A DNA stretch of 17,537 bases, taken from contig JAZQMD010000021.1 in assembly GCA_045543215.1 (NCBI GenBank), positions 1 through 17,537 of the forward strand, given 5' to 3'. Within the stretch, counting starts at the first letter, position 1, and each line of letters starts with the position of its first letter. The notes under the pieces are model-generated. The model was not told the origin of the DNA. It searched no databases and worked only from the letters and a program-made list of their open reading frames with translations. The position numbers and the translations under genes were made by a program. Of the stretch, positions 6,972 through 14,632 are shown one piece after another. Source of the DNA: DXYV01 sp045543215 (GTDB taxonomy: Bacteria > Bacillota > Clostridia > Oscillospirales > Oscillospiraceae).

Positions 6972-7865
6972 TTACACCTCAAAAAAGCTTTTGCTCAAAA
7001 TCATTCTTCCATTTCCACAACGAGCCAGCCCTAAAAATTCTCCACTCTCGCCGTATGCCCGTACTTCTCCATTGATAGCCCTATGCATTTTGCTATACGC
7101 TCCATTTCGTAGCCGCTTCTCAACCTCAGAATTCACCTTCACACTGTCCCTCCAGCCATTGCGTGCAAAATACTGATCCACCGGCAAAAGCAATTGCTCT
7201 GTCTCCCCTCTATCAGCGGCAGCCTGTGCAGTCTGCATTGTCACCGCATCTTTCAAAGAGAAGCCCGCCGCCTGAACCCGCCGTAGAGCGCTCATGGCCC
7301 CACCACAACCTAAAACCTGACCGATATCATGGCAAAGTGTGCGTACATAAGTACCCTTGGAGCACACCACCCGCAGCAGGTAATCTGTCCCCTCCGGCAG
7401 ATTTTCCTCCAGTATATCTAAGGTATCAATATGAATAGGCCTTGGCTCCCGCTCTACCTTCTGTCCCTTTCGGGCCAGCTCGTAAAGCTTTTTCCCTTTC
7501 ACCTTGATGGCAGAGTACATAGGCGGGATTTGGAGGATATCCCCTCTAAACTGCTCCAGTACTGCCCCAAGTTGATCTCGCCCTACCCGGACTGAGCGGG
7601 TTTCTAAAATCTCACCCGTAATATCCTGGGTATTGGTAATAACACCGAGTTTTATTCCGGCAATATATTCCTTTTTGGACTGAGCTGCATACTCCACCGC
7701 CCGGGTAGCCCGGCCGATAAATACCGGGAGCACTCCGGTGGCCATAGGGTCCAGAGTACCGGCGTGGCCCACCCGCTTTTCACGAAACATTCCCCGCAGC
7801 TTGGCGCACACGTCCATGGAAGTCCAACCTTGAGGCTTATCAATGATGATGATCCCACTAGCCAT
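6972..7865 (-). CDS. truB: tRNA pseudouridine-55 synthase
   Basis: TruB isomerises U55 in the T loop of tRNAs. The 297-residue protein begins MASGIIIIDKP-GWTS and has the catalytic motif GHAGTLDPMATG with Asp39, then the K-E-Y strand and R-T-L-C-H-D-I-G. The C-terminal third is PUA-like. A longer frame reaches 7901, but ATG 7865 fits the family start, overlaps the nrnA stop by 8 bases and has AGGTG upstream. Coupling to nrnA is likely. Confidence 0.95.
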   Translation of the reverse strand: MASGIIIIDKPQGWTSMDVCAKLRGMFREKRVGHAGTLDPMATGVLPVFIGRATRAVEYAAQSKKEYIAGIKLGVITNTQDITGEILETRSVRVGRDQLGAVLEQFRGDILQIPPMYSAIKVKGKKLYELARKGQKVEREPRPIHIDTLDILEENLPEGTDYLLRVVCSKGTYVRTLCHDIGQVLGCGGAMSALRRVQAAGFSLKDAVTMQTAQAAADRGETEQLLLPVDQYFARNGWRDSVKVNSEVEKRLRNGAYSKMHRAINGEVRAYGESGEFLGLARCGNGRMILSKSFFEV

Positions 7866-8829
7866 TCCGCTGCACCTGTTCGATGGCGGCCAGCATAGCA
7901 TCGACGGCCTGGCGGGGGGTTCCCTCTACCGTACAACCAGAAGCAGCAGCATGTCCGCCTCCCCCCAACAGAGCGCAGACCTTACTGGCGTTGAGCAGCT
8001 TGGGCTGGGTACGCAGGGAGAGCTTGCACTCCCCTGGGCTTAACTCCCGCAGGGTGACTGCATGGAGTACCCCCTCCAGCTGTCCTACAAAACCAGCAAT
8101 ATCATCCGCATCCTCCTCGCTAGCGCCGATGGCCTCCATCATTTCCAGCGTAACTGGTGCTACAGCAATCGTTCCTTCCTGATAAAGTTCCATGTGCTCC
8201 ACAATAGCGCTTTCCAGTCGGAAACGTTTGAGGGACTTGGTGCGAAAATGACGCTTGTTCACCACCGCAGCATCAATCCCCTCCTCCATAAGGGCAGCAG
8301 CCACCCGATGGGTATGGGCGGTGGTGTTACCGTATAAGAAGCAGCCTGTATCCGTCGCGACTGACACATACAAAGGGAGGGCCACCTTTGGACTCATCAC
8401 ACCCAACTCCAAAGCAAGCGCATAAATTAACTCACCGCAGGCTGCCTTATCAGCCTCCACCCAGTTTTCCAGCGCATAGCCGGTGTTTGAGGGGTGGTGA
8501 TCTATGGCCAGCTCTACCTTACCCTTATACTGCTGTGCATTTGGAGGAAAGAGTCCCTCATCAGCAATATCAGTGGCCGCTATATGTTCGGGTACAAAAT
8601 CCGCTGGAGCAGTATACCCCTCCAAATAACCCTGGAACGGCCGAATAGCATCTCTGCTTTCCAACAGCCAGGCAGTCTTTCCCAATTCCCGCAGGATCTG
8701 GCACAGACCCACAGCACATCCAATAGTATCCCCGTCAGGCCGTTTATGTGTGAGGATGAGAACATTGTCCCACCCCCGCAGCCGCTGGGCCGCACCCTTT
8801 ATGTCAATGTTACGATTCATCCGTTTCAT
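7858..8829 (-). CDS. nrnA: DHH/DHHA1 phosphoesterase (NrnA-type)
   Basis: NrnA-type enzymes degrade nano-RNA and dephosphorylate pAp. The 323-residue protein has the metal motif H-K-R-P-D-G-D (28-34), the AIDHHPS motif with D110-H111-H112, and a DHHA1 domain ending in GGGGHAAASGC. A long spurious N-terminal extension to 9081 is open in frame but overlaps rbfA. ATG 8829 is preferred because GGAAGG lies 8 bases upstream; ATG 8820 is the alternative. The gene overlaps the rbfA end by 20 bases and the truB start by 8. The infB-rbfA-nrnA-truB order is common in Firmicutes. Confidence 0.93.
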   Translation of the reverse strand: MKRMNRNIDIKGAAQRLRGWDNVLILTHKRPDGDTIGCAVGLCQILRELGKTAWLLESRDAIRPFQGYLEGYTAPADFVPEHIAATDIADEGLFPPNAQQYKGKVELAIDHHPSNTGYALENWVEADKAACGELIYALALELGVMSPKVALPLYVSVATDTGCFLYGNTTAHTHRVAAALMEEGIDAAVVNKRHFRTKSLKRFRLESAIVEHMELYQEGTIAVAPVTLEMMEAIGASEEDADDIAGFVGQLEGVLHAVTLRELSPGECKLSLRTQPKLLNASKVCALLGGGGHAAASGCTVEGTPRQAVDAMLAAIEQVQRNG

Positions 8830-9181
8830 GACCTCTGCCTTCCTTTTCCTCCACGTCCCGAAGCAGCTCCAGCACATGGGTACCGATATCAATGGAGTCG
8901 TCCCGTTCAAAAACCAGCTCGGGGGTGTAACGCAGATTAAGGCTGCGGCCCAACTCCCGGCGAAGATAGCCAGAGGCCGACTTGAGCCCCTTGAGCACCT
9001 GGCCAGAGGCCGACTTATCCAGAACGCTGATGAAAATTTTCGCATAGCGCAGGTCGTTGGTGGCCTCAACGGCGGTGACACTCACCATACCAGACACCCG
9101 GGGATCTTTCACCGTACGAATCAGGGTGGACAGCTCCCGCTGAATTTCCTCGTTAATGCGTCCCATTCGATTGCTTGCCAT
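8810..9181 (-). CDS. rbfA: 30S ribosome-binding factor A
   Basis: This 123-residue KH-like protein binds late 30S precursors and helps mature the 16S rRNA 5' end. It begins MASNRMGRINEEIQREL and keeps the family segments V-K-D-P-R-V, Y-A-K-I-F-I-S-V and L-R-R-E-L-G...L-R-Y-T-P-E-L. AGAGGAG sits 6 bases before the ATG. The gene lies only 11 bases after the XRE regulator gene, whose 3' end holds part of the rbfA ribosome binding site, so rbfA is probably transcribed with that regulator. Confidence 0.95.
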   Translation of the reverse strand: MASNRMGRINEEIQRELSTLIRTVKDPRVSGMVSVTAVEATNDLRYAKIFISVLDKSASGQVLKGLKSASGYLRRELGRSLNLRYTPELVFERDDSIDIGTHVLELLRDVEEKEGRGHETDES

Positions 9182-9192
9182 ATTGTTCTCCT

Positions 9193-9414
9193 CTATTCCG
9201 GATCATCTTTCCGACCCAATAAATAGTCGGTGGAAACTTCAAAAAAGTCTGCCAATAAGGTTAATTTTTCAATGGTTGTGGAACGAGCGCCGCTTTCAAT
9301 GGTACTAATAGCTTTGTGAGAAAGACCAACGGCTGCCCCCAGTTCCTTTTGACTTAAGCCACGCTGTTTCCTCAACCCAAATACTCTTTGCGAAAAATAT
9401 TGTGTGTATTCCAT
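9193..9414 (-). CDS. XRE-family HTH transcriptional regulator
   Basis: This 73-residue protein is a single Cro/C1-type helix-turn-helix: an opening helix with LRKQRGLSQ, the helix pair ELGAAVGLSHKAISTIESG (about 24-42), and the closing LADFFEVSTDYLLGRKD typical of SinR-like repressors. It has no second domain. AAGGAG lies 6 bases before ATG 9414. It is inserted between infB and rbfA, 11 bases ahead of rbfA and divergent from a 58-aa ORF at 9497. It probably represses the divergent promoter (9425-9453), perhaps through the palindrome at 9461-9472. No clear minus-strand promoter could be picked. Confidence 0.9.
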   Translation of the reverse strand: MEYTQYFSQRVFGLRKQRGLSQKELGAAVGLSHKAISTIESGARSTTIEKLTLLADFFEVSTDYLLGRKDDPE

Positions 9415-9424
9415 GACACACTCC

Positions 9425-9453
9425 TTGACATTTATACATAAAAAGAATAAAAT
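9425..9453 (+). promoter_or_regulatory. Near-consensus promoter for the divergent small ORF
   Basis: -35 TTGACA (9425-9430), exactly 17 bases, -10 TAAAAT (9448-9453). The start is expected near 9460. The -35 box overlaps the ribosome binding site of the XRE gene on the other strand. Confidence 0.75.
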
Positions 9454-9460
9454 CTACTCA

Positions 9461-9472
9461 TAGGTAAACCTA
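9461..9472. promoter_or_regulatory. Palindromic operator candidate
   Basis: TAGGTAAACCTA is a perfect inverted repeat with 5-base arms and a 2-base centre. It lies at the predicted start site of the small ORF promoter, where a bound repressor would block transcription. The size fits small XRE repressors. Binding by the adjacent regulator is inference. Confidence 0.45.
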
Positions 9473-9496
9473 GTTTTAATTATTTGAGGTGATAGT

Positions 9497-9673
9497 ATGG
9501 ATACGTTATTTGAACTTCTCTTTTTGGCCTGGTGCCCACCCTATGACCCGGAAAAGGCCCCACCCCATTTGCGGGATAACCCGATCCGGGCCTACGGACA
9601 ATATACATTCCGCCAAGGGTTTCAGCTTGCACTTTGTCTGGCATTCAGTTCATTGAGCGATTATTGCGATTAG
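9497..9673 (+). CDS. Small 58-residue protein, function unknown
   Basis: The frame begins MDTLFELLFLAWCPP and ends SSLSDYCD. GAGGTGA lies about 4 bases before the ATG and a near-consensus promoter lies 44 bases upstream, so it has full expression signals despite its size. The N-terminus is hydrophobic, the middle is Pro-rich and charged (residues 14-30), and the C-terminus holds Y-T-F-R-Q-G-F-Q-L-A-L. That tail loosely resembles short Clostridia and phage-related proteins that end in a G-F-R-L-G-type helix, but I cannot assign a family. It diverges from the XRE gene and converges on infB, which suggests a repressor/target pair. Confidence 0.65.
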   Translation: MDTLFELLFLAWCPPYDPEKAPPHLRDNPIRAYGQYTFRQGFQLALCLAFSSLSDYCD

Positions 9674-9680
9674 TATATGC

Positions 9681-9704
9681 GGGGCGGACGAAAACGCCCG
9701 CCCC
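9681..9704. terminator. GC-rich hairpin between infB and the small ORF
   Basis: GGGGCGGACG and CGCCCGCCCC pair over ten positions with one mismatch around an AAAA loop. It stands between two convergent genes, 12 bases from the infB stop and 7 from the small ORF stop. No T tract follows on either strand, so termination would be weak or factor-assisted. Confidence 0.5.
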
Positions 9705-9716
9705 ACTTGTTTATGC

Positions 9717-12116
9717 TCAGGCCTCAATCTGCTCCATCTGGTAGGCCTCGATGATATCCCCTACCTTAATATCTTGAAATTTCTCAACGGTAATACCACA
9801 CTCGTACCCCTGAGCAACCTCTTTCACGCTGTCCTTAAACCGCTGGAGGGATGCCAGTACGCCGTCGTGTACCACGATACCGTCCCGCACCAAACGCATC
9901 TGGGCGTTGCGCACCATACGGCCACTGGTAACATAACAGCCGGCCACAATGCCCACGTTGGTGATCTTGTAGACCTCCCGCACCTCAGCCTCTCCCAAGG
10001 AAACCTCCTTGAACTTAGGAGAGAGCATTCCCTTCATAGCGGCCTGAATCTCCTCAATGGCCTCGTAAATCACCCGGTACATGCGCATATCTACGTTGCT
10101 GCGTGCAGCAGACTCAGCGGCATTTTTATCCGGTCGGACGTTAAAGCCCACGATAATGGCATTTGAAGTGGCCGCCAGCATCACATCGGACTCATTCACC
10201 GCACCTACGGCGCAGTGAATGACCCGCACCCGGACTTCTTCATTGGTAATTTTCTCCAGAGACGCCTTCACCGCCTCGGCAGAACCCTGTACGTCGGCCT
10301 TGACGATAATATTCAGATCCTTCATCTCACCCTGCTGAATCTGGCTGAACAGCTCCTCCAGGGATACCTTCTGCTTTGCCGCACCGATGGAGGCGTTCTT
10401 GCGCTCCTCCTTACGCTGCTCCACCAATTCACGGGCCATGCGCTCATCAGCCACAGCATGGAAATCGTCGCCCGCACCCGGCACTTCGCCCATACCGATG
10501 ATTTCCACCGGAACAGAAGGTCCAGCCTCTTTGACCTTCTCCCCCTTGTCATTCACCATGCCGCGCACACGGCCCACGGCAGTACCCGCAATAATTACAT
10601 CTCCCTGCTTGAGCGTACCGTTTTGCACCAGCAGAGTGGCCACAGGGCCGCGGGTTTTATCCAGCCGGGCCTCAATAACAGTGCCGTGGGCGGTACGGTT
10701 GGGATTGGCTTTGAGTTCTCGCATCTCGGCGGTAAGCGTGACCATCTCCAGCAACTCCTGAACACCCATACCAGTCTTGGCAGAAATTGGACAGATGATA
10801 GTCTCACCCCCCCACTCCTCGGGAACCAACTCATAAGCCGTAAGCTGCTCCTTAATCCGGTCAGGATTTGCCTCTGGCTTATCCATCTTATTAATGGCCA
10901 CGATAATAGGAATCTCTGCAGCCTTGGCATGGTTAATGGATTCTACGGTCTGGGGCATGATACCGTCGTCCGCAGCGACTATCAGAATGGCCACATCGGT
11001 GACCATAGCGCCACGGGCACGCATAGCGGTAAAAGCCTCATGGCCGGGAGTATCCAAAAACGTGATGGGCTTTGTGTTGACCTGCACCTGATAGGCACCG
11101 ATGTGCTGAGTAATTCCTCCCGCCTCTCGATCCACCACATTTGCGTTGCGGATATAGTCCAACAAGGAGGTCTTACCGTGGTCTACATGGCCCATGACTA
11201 CTACCACGGGAGCTCTGGGCTCCAGGTCCTCTTCCTTATCCTCAGTGGTGTCAATGAGTCGCTCTTCGATGGTAACAATGATCTCCTTCTCTACCCTGCA
11301 TCCCAATTCCTCTGCGATGATGGCGGCAGTTTCGAAATCAATCACATCTGATAAAGAGGCCATAACCCCATTTTTAATGAGAACCTTAACCACCTCGGCC
11401 CCCGTCTTCTTCATGCGGGAGGCTAATTCACCTACGGATATCTCTTCAGGGATCAGCACCTTCAGCGGAGTTTTCTTTGCAATCTCCAGTTGGAGCCGGC
11501 GCATCTTATCCTGCTCCTCCTGCCGGCGCTTGCTGCCCTGGAAACCTCCCTTGCGCTGATTGCCTCTGCCCTGAAATTTCTGCTTTCCGGTCTGCATACG
11601 GTTGGCCTTGTCGGGCGCCAGATCCTCCAGCCGTTGGTCGTACTTTTCCAGATTGACCCCACCGCCCTTACGGGTGTCCACCACCTTCTTCTCAGGTACC
11701 TTCGTCCCTGGGCGGTGGCCGCTCTGAGCCTTGGACTGCTGCTGACTGCCCTTGCTTTGTCCACCCTGAGGCTGAATTTGAGACTTACCAGTCTGGGGCT
11801 GGACACCACTCTGCTCTCCCTTTTCCTTTACAGCAGCAGACTGCTGTGCCTCATCCACAGCCCCAGTGGTTGGCTCCTCCTTCACCGGCTTTGCAGGCTT
11901 AGGCTCATGGTACACATCGGCAAAGATACTCTCCATACTCTCTACCTGATTGTGCTGGGTCAAATACTCAAAAACAAAGGCAAGCTCATCATCCTCCATC
12001 ACCTGCATATTACTCTTTGGCTCGGACTTGAACTTTGCCATGATGGCCCCAATTTCCTTGGGCTGCATGCCAAAATTTTTGGCGATATCTCTCACTCGAT
12101 ATTTAATCAGGCTCAA
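9717..12116 (-). CDS. infB: Translation initiation factor IF-2
   Basis: IF-2 is the GTPase that places initiator tRNA on the 30S subunit and promotes 50S joining. From the TTG start the protein has 799 residues: a short N-terminal IF2_N helical domain (1-50), a Gln/Lys/Gly-rich low-complexity linker (about 75-205), a second IF2_N domain (about 217-275), and the G domain with GHVDHGKTS (309-317), DTPGHEAF (355-362), NKMDKP and SAKTGMG. The beta-barrel, IF2 and C2 domains follow to ...QMEQIEA. ATG 12131 is in frame but has no ribosome binding site, and its own codons form GGAGGTGG. That site sits 6 bases ahead of TTG 12116, so TTG is the likelier start. It is the last gene of the rimP transcript before the XRE cassette. 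Confidence 0.95.
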   Translation of the reverse strand: MSLIKYRVRDIAKNFGMQPKEIGAIMAKFKSEPKSNMQVMEDDELAFVFEYLTQHNQVESMESIFADVYHEPKPAKPVKEEPTTGAVDEAQQSAAVKEKGEQSGVQPQTGKSQIQPQGGQSKGSQQQSKAQSGHRPGTKVPEKKVVDTRKGGGVNLEKYDQRLEDLAPDKANRMQTGKQKFQGRGNQRKGGFQGSKRRQEEQDKMRRLQLEIAKKTPLKVLIPEEISVGELASRMKKTGAEVVKVLIKNGVMASLSDVIDFETAAIIAEELGCRVEKEIIVTIEERLIDTTEDKEEDLEPRAPVVVVMGHVDHGKTSLLDYIRNANVVDREAGGITQHIGAYQVQVNTKPITFLDTPGHEAFTAMRARGAMVTDVAILIVAADDGIMPQTVESINHAKAAEIPIIVAINKMDKPEANPDRIKEQLTAYELVPEEWGGETIICPISAKTGMGVQELLEMVTLTAEMRELKANPNRTAHGTVIEARLDKTRGPVATLLVQNGTLKQGDVIIAGTAVGRVRGMVNDKGEKVKEAGPSVPVEIIGMGEVPGAGDDFHAVADERMARELVEQRKEERKNASIGAAKQKVSLEELFSQIQQGEMKDLNIIVKADVQGSAEAVKASLEKITNEEVRVRVIHCAVGAVNESDVMLAATSNAIIVGFNVRPDKNAAESAARSNVDMRMYRVIYEAIEEIQAAMKGMLSPKFKEVSLGEAEVREVYKITNVGIVAGCYVTSGRMVRNAQMRLVRDGIVVHDGVLASLQRFKDSVKEVAQGYECGITVEKFQDIKVGDIIEAYQMEQIEA

Positions 12117-12138
12117 ACAGGCCACCTCCATTTAAAAT

Positions 12139-12636
12139 TTACTGCCGCTTCGGACTGCCGGGTGCGGAAAACCCGCCTTTCCCCGGCGGGGGCGCAGCCC
12201 AGGGCTGATACCTTTTATGTTGAATATTACGTTCATTGGCACGTTGTTCCTTCTGGCGCCGGTGGGCCAGATCAGCCTCACGACTGAGGGATTGGGCGCT
12301 TTGTCCATACCGCTCCGGATCCAAGCCCGCCAACTTAGTCAGTAGGCTTGCCGCCAACCCCACATCGGTAAGGGCCAAGACTGCACAAGATACTCTACCG
12401 GTAGCGTGTCCCAGCTCTGCCTTGGTAAAAGGAAGCGTCACACAGGGCGCTTTCCCCGTTTGAGCGAAGCGCTCGGCCCTTCGGACGGTATTCTCCGCAG
12501 CGTCGCTGGCCAATAACACGACCTTTACTCCTCTTCCACGGCAGGCCACACCCACAGGCTCATCTCCAATCTCCAGCCGTCCCCCTTTCAGGGCCAGTCC
12601 AATGAGATTGAGGGCGTTAGTTGTCACCGCCGTCAC
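12139..12636 (-). CDS. ylxQ: L7Ae/L30e-type ribosome-associated protein with C-terminal extension
   Basis: This 165-residue protein has an L7Ae-like alpha/beta RNA-binding fold in its first 100 residues: ALNLIGLALKGGRLEIG, then K-V-V-L-L-A-S-D-A-A-E-N-T, then V-T-L-P-F-T-K-A-E-L-G and V-L-A-L-T-D. These match YlxQ, which sits between ylxR and infB across Firmicutes. YlxQ is usually about 100 residues; here about 60 extra basic, Pro/Gly-rich residues follow. The start is GTG 12636, overlapping ylxR by 20 bases; GTG 12627 is an in-frame alternative. It probably binds structured RNA. Confidence 0.85.
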   Translation of the reverse strand: MTAVTTNALNLIGLALKGGRLEIGDEPVGVACRGRGVKVVLLASDAAENTVRRAERFAQTGKAPCVTLPFTKAELGHATGRVSCAVLALTDVGLAASLLTKLAGLDPERYGQSAQSLSREADLAHRRQKEQRANERNIQHKRYQPWAAPPPGKGGFSAPGSPKRQ

Positions 12637-12895
12637 CCGCTTCCATTTCCTCCTCCAGGGCCTGATACACCTCTGGAGGCACCTGAGCGGAGAAAGCCCG
12701 CTCCAGTGCCCTGGACTTCTTTACCTTAGCCAGACAATCAACCTGGGGGCACAGATAGGCACCGCGTCCAGGCTTTTTGCCCCTAAAATCCAGAGAAAGC
12801 TCCCCTTCCGGGGAACGCACCACCCGGATAAGCTCCTTTTTGGGCTTCATCTCCCGGCATCCAAGGCATTGGCGCATAGGTATCTTCTTTGGCAT
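12617..12895 (-). CDS. ylxR: YlxR family RNA-binding protein (RnpM)
   Basis: This 92-residue DUF448 protein has the Cys pair motif MRQCLGCREMKPK near the start, RVVRSPEG, and the signature G-R-G-A-Y-L-C-P. YlxR of Bacillus has been described as a modulator of RNase P (RnpM). AGGAGGTG lies 5 bases before ATG 12895. It follows nusA by 33 bases and overlaps ylxQ by 20. The acidic tail (EEEMEAGDGGD) is short and may serve only the overlap. Confidence 0.93.
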   Translation of the reverse strand: MPKKIPMRQCLGCREMKPKKELIRVVRSPEGELSLDFRGKKPGRGAYLCPQVDCLAKVKKSRALERAFSAQVPPEVYQALEEEMEAGDGGDN

Positions 12896-12928
12896 CTCGG
12901 CACCTCCTGCATGAACGTAATCTGTTTC

Positions 12929-14098
12929 TTACTCTGCTTCTACCTTGTTCTGCTCTTCCTTATCATATTCATACTCCGCCAGCCCCACTCCCTCTTCTTC
13001 CAGAGGCTCCGGGGCGCTGACAGGACGAATATCAATTTTAAGACCGGTCAGCTTGGCCGCCAGTCTGGCATTCTGGCCCTCCTTCCCGATGGCCAGAGAA
13101 AGCTGATCGTCAGGCACAACCACCCGACAGCTTTTCCCTTCCTCGGTGGTGACCACCTCCACCACATCGGCAGGGGCTAGGGCAGCGGCCACATATTGAG
13201 TGGGATCATCAGAGTACTTGATGATGTCCACCTTTTCGCCCCGCAATTCCTCTACAATGGCATTCACTCGCTGGCCCCGTGGGCCAACACAGGCACCGAT
13301 GGGATCTACATTTTCGTCTTCGCTCCACACAGCCATCTTGGTGCGGCTGCCGGCCTCACGGGCGATGGACATGATCTCCACAGTGCCATCATAAATCTCA
13401 GGCACCTCCAACTCAAACAGCCGCTTGACCAATCCGGGGTGCGTGCGGGAGATAAGCACCTGCGGACCTCGGGTTGAGCGGCGAACCTCCACCACATACA
13501 CCCGCAGGCGATCCCCCTCCCGGATGAGCTCTCCACGCACCTGTTCCCCAGCAGAGAGAAATGCATCAGTAAACTCACTACCACTGGCGATCCTCAGAGA
13601 TACTGCACCGGAACGAGGATCGATACGAGTGACGCAGCCGGTGAGCAACTCATGCTCCTTGGAGGAAAATTCATCAAAAACCATACCCCGCTCAGCCTCC
13701 CGCATCCCCTGGATGATCACCTGTCGGGCTGTTTGGGCGGCAATACGGCCGAAATTTTTAGGCTTGATTTCAATACGCAGCACATCTCCCAGGGCAGCAT
13801 GGGGGAGGGCCTTGCGCGCCTCCTCCAAAGACATTTCGGTGTAAGGGTTATCCACCGTTTCCACCACGTCCTTTTTGACAAACATGCGCACCTCACAGGT
13901 ATCCCGGTTGGCATCCACCACTACGTTGTCAGTAATACCCTCGTGGTCCCTTTTATAGGCAGTCACCAGAGCCTGAGTGATTTTTTCAATCATATACTCC
14001 TGGGGAATCCCTTTTTCCTTCTCAATCAACTCAATGGCGGAAAAAAACTCTTTCCCATCCAACTCAGTGCTTTTTGCAACCGGTCTCTTTTTAGCCAT
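12929..14098 (-). CDS. nusA: Transcription termination/antitermination factor NusA
   Basis: NusA binds RNA polymerase and nascent RNA to control pausing, termination and antitermination. The 389-residue protein has the polymerase-binding N-domain (about 15-130), S1 (about 145-210), then KH1 with GACVGPRGQRV (268-278) and KH2 with AIGKEGQNARL (336-346). A short acidic tail replaces the C-terminal AR repeats of enterobacterial NusA, as is normal in Firmicutes. AAGGAGA lies 6 bases before the ATG. It follows rimP by 22 bases. It may regulate its own operon through the leader hairpin at 14606-14632. Confidence 0.97.
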   Translation of the reverse strand: MAKKRPVAKSTELDGKEFFSAIELIEKEKGIPQEYMIEKITQALVTAYKRDHEGITDNVVVDANRDTCEVRMFVKKDVVETVDNPYTEMSLEEARKALPHAALGDVLRIEIKPKNFGRIAAQTARQVIIQGMREAERGMVFDEFSSKEHELLTGCVTRIDPRSGAVSLRIASGSEFTDAFLSAGEQVRGELIREGDRLRVYVVEVRRSTRGPQVLISRTHPGLVKRLFELEVPEIYDGTVEIMSIAREAGSRTKMAVWSEDENVDPIGACVGPRGQRVNAIVEELRGEKVDIIKYSDDPTQYVAAALAPADVVEVVTTEEGKSCRVVVPDDQLSLAIGKEGQNARLAAKLTGLKIDIRPVSAPEPLEEEGVGLAEYEYDKEEQNKVEAE

Positions 14099-14120
14099 GT
14101 CGATTCTCCTTCACTCTCGC

Positions 14121-14564
14121 TCAAAAGCTCACATGCAGCCGCACAGCCGCCACGTCTTTTTTCTCATAAATAACGCCGCCCACGGTAACACGGCCATCCT
14201 CATAACCCTCAAGCACACCGGTGTGCTCTTTGCAGCCGTTCACCGGGCGGTAAAGCTTCACATCCACCTCTTTGCCCATGCAAACGGAAAAATGCTCCGG
14301 CTTTTTCAGGGCCCTCTCCAGCCCGGCGGAGGACACCTCGAATGTGTAACTTCCCTCAATGGGATCGGCCTGGTCCAGCAGATCAGACACCGGTCGGCTC
14401 ACCGCCTCGCAGTCACTGATGGACACGCCTCCGTCCTTATCAATATACAGGCGCAAAAACCACTCGCCCCCCTCTCGGACGTATTCCACGTCCCACAGGG
14501 TACATCCTTGTGCCTCCACCACCGGGGCGGCCAGGTCAGCCACCACATCAACCACTTTTGCCAT
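14121..14564 (-). CDS. rimP: Ribosome maturation factor RimP
   Basis: RimP assists 30S subunit assembly. The 147-residue protein has the family segments G-C-T-L-W-D-V-E-Y, L-R-L-Y-I-D-K-D-G-G-V, D-C-E-A-V-S-R and Y-T-F-E-V-S-S-A-G-L-E-R. An SH3-like C-terminal domain follows, starting near K-E-V-D-V-K-L. AAAGGAGGA is 7 bases before ATG 14564. It is the first gene of the nusA-infB transcript, with a leader of about 97 bases. Confidence 0.95.
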   Translation of the reverse strand: MAKVVDVVADLAAPVVEAQGCTLWDVEYVREGGEWFLRLYIDKDGGVSISDCEAVSRPVSDLLDQADPIEGSYTFEVSSAGLERALKKPEHFSVCMGKEVDVKLYRPVNGCKEHTGVLEGYEDGRVTVGGVIYEKKDVAAVRLHVSF

Positions 14565-14605
14565 GGGGTCTTCCTCCTTTGCCTAGGAATTCAGCTCTTC
14601 CACAC

Positions 14606-14632
14606 AAAAAGAGCGGAGCGCAAGCCCCACTC
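14606..14632 (-). terminator. Leader terminator (attenuator) upstream of rimP
   Basis: On the minus strand GAGTGGGGC and GCTCCGCTC pair over all nine positions (two G-U) around a TTGC loop, followed by TTTTTG. It begins about 30 bases after the predicted start site and ends about 40 bases before rimP. A terminator between promoter and first gene implies attenuation. Confidence 0.65.

Noticed and set aside
6970..6982. AGGTGTAACACCT palindrome at the truB stop as a terminator
   Set aside because: The stem is six pairs with a one-base loop, which RNA cannot form well. It sits inside a run of coupled genes.
8830..9081. N-terminal extension of nrnA by 84 residues
   Set aside because: It overlaps nearly all of rbfA in another frame, does not look like NrnA, and a good ribosome binding site supports ATG 8829.
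10215..11351. Long plus-strand open frame antisense to infB
   Set aside because: It lies wholly inside infB, a certain gene, has no promoter or ribosome binding site, and its residues follow from the codon pattern of the other strand.
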